NCBI GenBank assembly: GCA_954871525.1
Contig: OX940867.1
Span: 13,741,343 to 13,805,342 of the forward strand
DNA: 64,000 bases
Reading direction: 5' to 3'
Source of the DNA: Parietaria judaica
Taxonomy: Eukaryota; Streptophyta; Magnoliopsida; Rosales; Urticaceae
Shown here: in pieces, positions 56,496-64,000 of the stretch
Layout of the letters: each line of letters opens with the position of its first letter
Numbering within the stretch: position 1 is the stretch's first letter
Notes under the pieces: model-generated
What the model was told of the DNA's origin: nothing
The model's database searches: none
Seen by the model: only the letters and a program-made list of their open reading frames with translations
Position numbers and translations under genes: made by a program

Positions 56496-57392
56496 TGATA
56501 AGAGAAGAGAGATGATTAGATTTCAATAAATTGAGAGAATGAATTGTGTTGGTTACAAAAGGGACTTAAAAATAAGCCAAACACAAAGAAAGACTACTAA
56601 TATAAATATGTAACTCTTGTAAGGCTTATAATGGCTAACAAAATATTTAAGTGGGGTCTTTTACATTATAGTAAATTAATACACGAAGACTGAAGAATTT
56701 TGTTAAATTATTATGATTATTAATTTAATAAGTATTATTGTCATATTATTTTTTAAAAATTAAAATTATTAATTTATCGAATATTTAGTTCTAAAATTTT
56801 ATTATATATTATTTATTCTTAAATATATTTTCTTTTCGTTCTAAAACAGATCATTATCTACTCAGTAATTGTAGTCTCTTATCTCTATCCAATTTTCACA
56901 TTACATAGTAGTTTCCTATATCCCCTTAATTAAAGCATTTCCTTTTCCCATAAATTAAATAATTGGACCCACCGTATCATTTTCTATCTTGGATTTTCCC
57001 TTTCTTCGTAGGGAAATTTGCTTTTTTATACTCAATTTTTATTTTTAGTAAAAATAGACCTTCAACTTTCAAAAACAACTAAAGTATACTTTTGGTGAAT
57101 GATTTGATAATTTTACTTTTCATCTTCTTATTTTTTTTTATTATTTATTTGAACAATTCAAAAAATAAAACTCTAAACATAAGATATATTTTGGTGAAAA
57201 TGAAAGTAAACGAAATATATAAAATTCAAAATTGTTAATATTGAGTTCTTAAAAATTATATTTGTTGAAGGGTACATAAAAGAAAATAAAATAGACTTTG
57301 ACGGTATACTTTAGTTGTTTTTGAAACTTTAAGGTATATATTATTTTTTTTATCAAAACTGAAAGTTGAGGGTATAAAAAAGCAAATTTCCC

Positions 57393-57423
<31 letters not shown>

Positions 57424-57989
57424 CTGTTTTTCTTCAAACTATTATATTTCAATTGATACCAAAGGAAAAATTCCAAAGCCGACAGATAAAGCAATATCCA
57501 ATTTTAAGTTATGCCACAGGATATAAGTTTGTTATGCCACAGGATATAAGTTTGTTGACGGGTAAATTGCATGTTTTAAAATTACAATGTTCATTTGTGC
57601 TGATTATACGGTAGCTGACGAATATATTGATGAGTATTCTGTCAAATACTAAATATCTATAAATAAAAATAACTTAAATACTAGAGAGAGCAATGCAATT
57701 CAATGCAATGAAAGTAAAGTAGTTTTATTTATTTATTTATCAATAGCCAAAAATTACTTGTATTGTGATATTGGTTTCAAATTCATTGATATAACCCTCA
57801 CTTATCATGGAGAAAAACCCTTGTGACAAACGATCAGGGTTTACAATAATTAAACCAAAATACCCGAAAAATAATAAGAATTTTTTTTTTAGAAACAACT
57901 CAAAAGTACTAAACTTAATAAAACAACAATTTAAACACTTGTAAGATAAGCTACACTCATTTTGTCCAATTTGAACAAACCATTAACAA
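56496..57989. other. AT-rich unassigned DNA
   Basis: No gene recognised. It holds an (AT)n run near 57393-57419 and a 23-bp doublet, GCCACAGGATATAAGTTTGT, near 57512-57555. Confidence 0.5.
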
Positions 57990-59847
57990 GAAATAGGAAA
58001 TGGAAGATCGCTAGAATTAGTATTTATCTTTACCGTGAGCACCATAACGAGCTAAAGCATCAGTGACCTTATTCATTTCTTTATGATGGATTTCGTAATT
58101 TATATCATTTAATAATTAAATAAGTTGTTCTCAAAAGTTTCAAAGATACCAGATATTGCACTTACGAGCCTGAATCAAACCCACAACTATTTTATAATCA
58201 CATTCAATATCAATACCATCATAGCCCGTTTGCTTACATATAACTATACCTTCTAGAATAGCCCTTAATTTCGCTTCATTATTAAACAAATACCAAAATA
58301 ATTTGAAAATTCAAAAATCAAATTACCGTTGTAGTCATGCAAAATACAACATCCGCCAGCATGCTCTGGATTACCAAGACTACTTCCATCAATGTTAAGT
58401 TTAAAACGTTCTAGTCTCAGTTTACTCCATCTCTAAACTTGAACTTTTACTGTTCTTATGCTTGGGATATGCAACTCCCTATATTTCAAAATTTAATTAT
58501 CCCTCGCATTACATCGCCGAACTTCAATAATTTTTGAACTCAAGGCTTTAGCCTAGTATTTAATGGAAATCCAATTTTGACTAACATTCTTCATCTTCCC
58601 CTCCATTCGCGCAACATACCTACGTATCCATAATCTCCAAATGACCAGACAAGGAATTATTCCCACTAAAACGCCTAATTGAGAAGATTTCTCAGCTCTG
58701 TTGAATCAAAGTTGAACACGTCCTTTCCAACTTGGTTGGTCAAGGAATGACACTCCTACTTCCGCCGGAGCTTTCTTTCATAGATCTTTGGCAAATCACC
58801 ACTATTCAAAATATGTTCCAAATATTCACTTTTCCTTTCAGTACAACAATTGCAAGCCGATACAATATGAATCCCTACTCTTCTAAGTCTTTCATCGACA
58901 CTTAGGCAATCAAGTACCACCTTCCATATGCAGATAGAAATTTTCTTAGGGAAAAATTTATGTCACACCATCAACTTTAGATTAGTGCTCTCTGATGACA
59001 TCAAAAGCTGATTTAGCGTAAAACCAACCATTTTTCTCGGGAAGCCAAACTAAAATATCATTTTCTCATTTAAGTTTCTCTATATTCACCATGATCTCCT
59101 ATTTTAAACTTAATAGATTTTGCAATTTCTCACATTCCATGTATTGTGTACAAATAAATCTCTCAACTTGATTAGGGAGTGTTCGCTCTCAGGAAATTCA
59201 ACAAACAAAGGCCCTGAGGACAAGAATTTATCGTACCATAATGTGACGTCTCATTCCCTAACTCTCCACTTGAAATTCTGCCTAACATCTGGAAAACACT
59301 CTATAACTTTTTCCGAAAAGAAAGTCAACGATTTTAGGCTTGCACATAGAAATGTGACCTTGTTTTACATATTTAGCTAAAAAAAATCTAACCCATAAAG
59401 AGTGCCCAATCAATAATTTCCATGCTAATATTATATACATGGATCTTTGGACATACGATAAGTTTCTCACCCCTGAATCGCTCTCTTCAACTGGAAAACA
59501 TACTTTTTTTTTTCTACGCCTTCATATTTCTTTTTGCCTTTACCATCAGATTTATCCCAAAAGAATAATGAGATCATACCTTCAAAAGTTTTTTTATAAC
59601 CGCCTTTGGTGTGCTCAAAACCGATATTAGATGCAATGACATGGATAAAAGAACATGTCTGACCAATAAAAACCTACCACCTGGAGACAACAAACGACTC
59701 TTCCAAACCTTGAATTTTATGGCTTTTATGGCTGACTTTTGGATTAAAGGATCAAAATATTTAAATTTTAATTTACCATCAACAATCGGAACACCTAGAT
59801 AAGAGAAAAGAAAGTCCCGTTTAGCAAGCTCAATTTCAATGAGGATA
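57990..59847 (-). pseudogene. L1-type LINE copy II: RT end, zinc-binding region, RNase H
   Basis: Read right to left: the RT thumb region at 59847-59611 (same as 20936-20710); then ILVWLPEKNGWFYAKSAFDV near 59050, typical of the domain behind plant LINE RT (zf-RVT type); IWRLWIRRYV near 58630; and an RNase H-like end (CILHDYNGN, NNEAKLRAILEGIVI, GIDIECDYKIVVGLIQA, HKEMNKVTDALARYGAHG) at 58480-58000. Many stops and shifts. The coding order shows a single decayed LINE, cut on the right by the solo LTR at 59848. Confidence 0.8.
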
Positions 59848-62578
59848 CTGTTAGGGATGTGCCCTTAAATCCGAAGTATTCACCTCTTGTATAAGCACTT
59901 TGTCATTTCCGAAGAAATAAAGTAAAGTCTTATTAACTAAAATATTATTATAGTACTAAAGATTAAATGAATGTATCCATAGTTCATCAATGTTGCAATT
60001 GTATTTTACTATCACACAAGAGTCAATGTGAGAGAGGATTGGTAAATACAATAAATGAACTAAAAGATAGTCTGTGGTTTAATTAAGAAGGTGGGAGCCT
60101 CTTAATTGTCAACCATTAGTGTGATTCAAATATAGTAATCCGATCCGGATTGCAGTATTGGTGTAATACTGATTGAGTGCACTAAGTGTGAAGCGACTTC
60201 ACATTAGACTGGACCTGACTGATTTGTGAAAGTTACTCAACTAAGACCATCCCTGATAACTTTAGAATCAAGTCGCAAAAGATGGTCAAATGGTAATTAA
60301 TATAAATCCTGAGGTGATCTTGAACCCTGACTGTTAGCTTGATTGTTATTTGATTTGCAAGTTAAAGAACACAAATATACCGTTGTTCCCAAAGCCGCAA
60401 TATTGGGAACATGATAGTCGACAGGGAAGGGTAGCTCGATCACAGATATGGATATCACATAGCTTTCTGTAAAGTCAAGATGATTCCTTTAATGGTCGGT
60501 CGTGAGAAATAAACGGAACTCATGGCCAGCTTACGCTTCGTACCGTAAGTGAGTTGTTTATAATACCACCGACTGGATTAAAGAAGAAAAAGCACGAAGG
60601 GGCAAAACGGTAAATCGCCTGCTCGAGTGTGAATCATCAAGTGAAAGATTGATTAACCCGATATTGATTATATCAATGGACACCTTTAAGATAAATGAAT
60701 ATATTATTCGCATCACTAAATAGTACAACTTCGGGTTTCTAGTGGAGTAACACCGGAGTTAACGGACTTATCCGTTGAAGCTTAAGTGATGTGGGTCCAT
60801 GGTCCCCAGGATAGCTCCGTAAAGGACGAATCGTACAATTAGGATATTTTTTATTCTAATTTATGATAGAACTTATTGAAACCGAAGCTTGTGTCAAGTT
60901 TTGGAACGTTTCAATATGTTGCGGCAAAAGTACTTAAAGTTTGCCCGGAAAATAGCTGATCTATAAAAGTCAAAACTGGAATAAATTGTCAACATCAATG
61001 TTGTAGGAAATTTAATTCTAAGATTTTTTTATTCTATGATTTTATGTGTAAGAGCTACAGAGTAAAAGTTATGAATTATAGATCATGACATAACGTTATG
61101 TTAATTCATGAAAATTACTTAGAGATAAAATTAATGGGCTAGGTCCATTGGATTTAATCTTAGGTAATAATGAGAGAGGGAATTCGACCAAACTTGGTGG
61201 TTAAGCCCATTAGGTATTTTCCTTATCATATTTTATTAATTAATTAATTAATTAATTAATTATCATGGAAACATATTAGGTAATATTTGAATCATGGAAA
61301 AATATCAAAGCTTGATTACAAAGCAAGGTGGCGATTTTTTAAGCATGGAATATTCAAATATTAATGTGTGTTGATAATTAGGAATATTGATTGATTACAT
61401 ATAAATATGGTATTAACCTTAATCATTTAATTAAAGAATCAAGTCATGAATTTAAATTGTGCATGAATAATGAAACTTGATTATCAAGTTTTAATCATAA
61501 GATTCATATTGCATGGGAATTTAATATTGATTGATTCATGATAATATTTGATTGATAGGTTAATTACAAATAAGGAAATGATTGGTAAATCATGTATCAT
61601 CTTAATTGATTTAATTGGAATTAATTTTTGGTTAAAAATAATTAAAGAATTCGACATCTTCTAATCATGGAAGGAGATGGAATTTCTTGGTATTTATTTT
61701 TAATTGAAGAAAATATATTCCATTGATTAAATAATAGAGAAATCGAATTATACCTAATCATGGTAAGTATTTGATTTTCTTGGTATTTATTTTAATCACA
61801 TAAAATTAAATCTTAGGAATTTTAATCATCAAATTTCGTTTCTACCTATCATGGAAGGTTGGAAAAAGTCTTTGATTGATTTGGGAATAATACTAATTAA
61901 GACTAATTGATTTACCTATTCATGGAAATTTGTGTGCATAGTTTTTCCTATAAATACCAAGCTAGTTTCACATTTCCAACATCACTCTCACATCACAAAA
62001 TTCGTGCTCCCTCTCATGGTGAAGCTCTCGAAAATTATCTCCCTCTCTAGAAAGTTCGGTTTAGAGAAATTCTCTTCCAGAAAGCTTAGAAATCGCATAT
62101 GCTATCATGCAACGAAGTTCTGTCGACGAAGCCCACACTTTGGGTACGACAAGTTTAGGAGAATATCCCGGAAGAATATGGGAGTTTCCTTTGGGGTGAA
62201 GAAGTCTCAAGAGTGGCGGAAGCCTTGCTCAGATTCCATAGGCGAAATCTCAAGCCCGGCGGAAGCTCTGCCGAAATTCAGAAAGCGCAGTGGAAGTCAT
62301 CATCGCCAATGAGGTACGGCCTTATGCATTGGGTTAATAAATGCAAACATTTATCGATTTGTTTATTTCCGTGACTAGAATTAATAATCTCGTGTTTATT
62401 AAATAACTAATTATTTATCCGATCGGATCTCCGGTATCCCGGTGCTCGATCCTAGTAAGGAAAGTAACATCGGAAAGTGTAAAATAGGCCTTTCCGTGAA
62501 AATATTTTTTAAAGGTTACCCTGATGGATCCAGGCCCATTCCCGAGATATGACGGAGGGGACGATAATATTCCCAACA
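59848..62578 (+). mobile_element. solo LTR, 2731 bp, TSD GATAC
   Basis: Begins TGTTAGGGATGTGCC and ends ATATTCCCAACA (TGTT...AACA). The TSD GATAC (59843-59847, 62579-62583) follows directly, and LINE sequence is continuous across it. A TATA box (CCTATAAATACC, about 61949-61960) lies in the right part, which sets the strand. No primer site, gag or pol inside. The length fits long-LTR gypsy families, but the family is not identified. Contains an (ATTA)n run near 61230-61262. Confidence 0.85.
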
Positions 62579-63240
62579 GATACAACATTTCCTTCCTAGT
62601 ACATATATTCTTGAAAGAAAAAAAAAAGATTTTTGATTTTTCTTGACTAACTTTTCGACCCGACCAACATTCACATTTCTCGAGAATCATCATAAAATGT
62701 CGAACAAACATTTTGTTTGCATTCGAAGAATCATCACATCATTGGCATGGAGAAGGTGTGAAACGATGGGAGCACCACTCGGATGTGAAAAAGACAATAT
62801 TTTCTTCTTCAAAATATTGTTGTGTATCATCCTTGAAAGAACTTCCTCCATAATAATGAAGATGCATGTATGGGGACAAAGGATCCCCTCGTCTTCCTCA
62901 CACCTCCTCTTTGACTTTTGATCTAATAGCTTGATCATCTCCTGTGTCAAGGCAATGTTTTAAAAAATGCTTCTAGTCTTTAAAAATGCACCTTGCTCGA
63001 AAAATGATATTACTCATGACCAGAAACAACTTATCCATAATAAGTTTTTAGAAGACTTTGTATATCATATTGCAAATACTTATAGGACGAAATTCGTCAA
63101 AAGACTTATGATCTTTCACTTTCGGAATAAGTACGATAAAAGAGGTGTTATTGTAGTAGTTGAGCACTTGACAAGCTCACATGGCTATGGCTTCACACAT
63201 CAAATGTCAATTGGGCCCCTCTTCTCTTCTCCAAGAAAGC
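62579..63240 (-). pseudogene. LINE copy II: RT palm and finger regions
   Basis: Right-hand continuation of the LINE at 57990-59847. 62950-62690 encodes EEVLSRMIHNNILKKK, then HPSGAPIVSHLLHANDVMIL, the RT palm, with HAND at the catalytic site. 63000-63200 corresponds to the finger region seen at 26590-26790. Frames are broken. Confidence 0.78.
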
Positions 63241-64000
63241 TCATGTTTGCATGAATAATTCATAACATGCCAAGCAAGGTTTCACACTGCTCAATTTGAT
63301 AATGTTCACTTCCATTGGATCACACTTTCTGCTAGTAATCCCATCTCTAAACCTGTTATGGTTTCAATTATAGACAAAATATTAGTAAAGCTATATATGT
63401 ATATATATATATTATAGCATAATATCCGGGTACACTCGACAAGTAACTACGAGGCCCTGACATTATCCGTAAAAACGAACATGATATGTACAGCATCCCA
63501 AGTATCACATTTACTAATAAATCATCCTTTTAGAGTTATATGTATATCTATAACAGGTAGTTAAAAATTCTGCTCCTAAAGACTATAATTATTTAGAAGA
63601 AAAAAAAAAGGATTGGATTTTGTTGGACTTTTGGTTTTTTTTTGAACGCGCCCCGGTTATTTGGGCTAGATACCAAGCCAATGCCCATTCTTTCCCAGTC
63701 TCGTTTCGAAATGCCCCATTTTTTTTAAAATCTTGTAGTCTTTAAAAATGCACCTTGCTCGGGAAAATGATATTACTCATGACCAGAAACAGCTTATCCA
63801 CAATAAGTTTTGAGAAGACTTTGTATATGATATTGCAAAGACATATAGGACGAAATTCGTCAAAAAACTTATCATCTTCTTTCAGAGTAAGTACAATAAA
63901 AGAGGAGTTATTGTAGTAGTTGGGTACTTGACAAGCTCACATGGCTATGGCTTCACACATCAAATGCCAATTGGGCCCCTCTTTCTCTTCTCCAAGAATG
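63241..64000. repeat. LINE-associated repeat with partial 762-bp duplication
   Basis: 63326-63730 matches 27278-27720. From about 63735 the sequence AGTCTTTAAAAATGCACC and onward repeats 62973-63240, offset 762 bp, and runs out of the window. Confidence 0.7.

Overview
The window is plant nuclear DNA, most likely from a eudicot. Evidence is the set of mobile elements (Ty3/gypsy of the Tat type with a second RNase H and an antisense gene, Ty1/copia elements primed by initiator Met tRNA, a CACTA element, hAT elements, L1-type LINEs) together with one plant-specific DUF247 gene. Nearly all of the 64 kb is nested mobile DNA. The only ordinary host gene I can support is the DUF247 gene at 28197-29510 (minus). 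No CRISPR array, operon, rRNA or convincing tRNA gene was seen.

Layout. 1-6230: 3' part of Tat-type gypsy element 1 (integrase, 35-bp tandem repeats, a broken antisense gene, start of the 3' LTR). 6231-11639: complete young copia element A (LTRs 547 bp, TSD ACAGG) with one in-frame TAG. 11640-13544: AT-rich unassigned DNA. 13545-20709: decayed minus-strand copia element B, split by a 2467-bp non-autonomous CACTA element (14008-16474, TSD AAG). 20710-27720: minus-strand LINE remains holding a complete gag-only copia element (21600-26217, TSD CATAT) and a copia LTR piece. 28197-29510: DUF247 gene. 32505-37098: second, older, minus-strand gag-only element. 37681-38428: solo LTR (TSD TATAA).

39100-52883 is the most layered part. 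A small MITE-like element with hAT features (8-bp TSD TCTATATA) has received (i) a complete Tat gypsy element (39136-47512, TSD GTCGT), (ii) a 3952-bp hAT transposon with a broken transposase gene (47684-51635), and (iii) a 724-bp inverted deletion derivative of that same hAT (51665-52388, TSD CTCTCGTA/CTCTTGTA). After it come a copia LTR/PBS remnant (53200-53868), a solo LTR of the copia A family (55691-56190, TSD AAATC), and a minus-strand LINE (57990 to about 63240) split by a 2731-bp solo LTR (59848-62578, TSD GATAC).

How it fits together: parents and dependants sit side by side. There is a transposase-encoding hAT with its deletion derivative, gag-only retroelements that would need pol from elsewhere, a CACTA shell, and several solo LTRs from LTR-LTR recombination. 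By-eye LTR differences (about 0.7% for copia A, 1% for the gag-only element at 21600, 1.3% for the Tat element at 39136) suggest recent activity, but every pol gene seen is interrupted by at least one stop or frameshift. All boundaries and counts were read by eye; family names rest on motif recognition, not searches.
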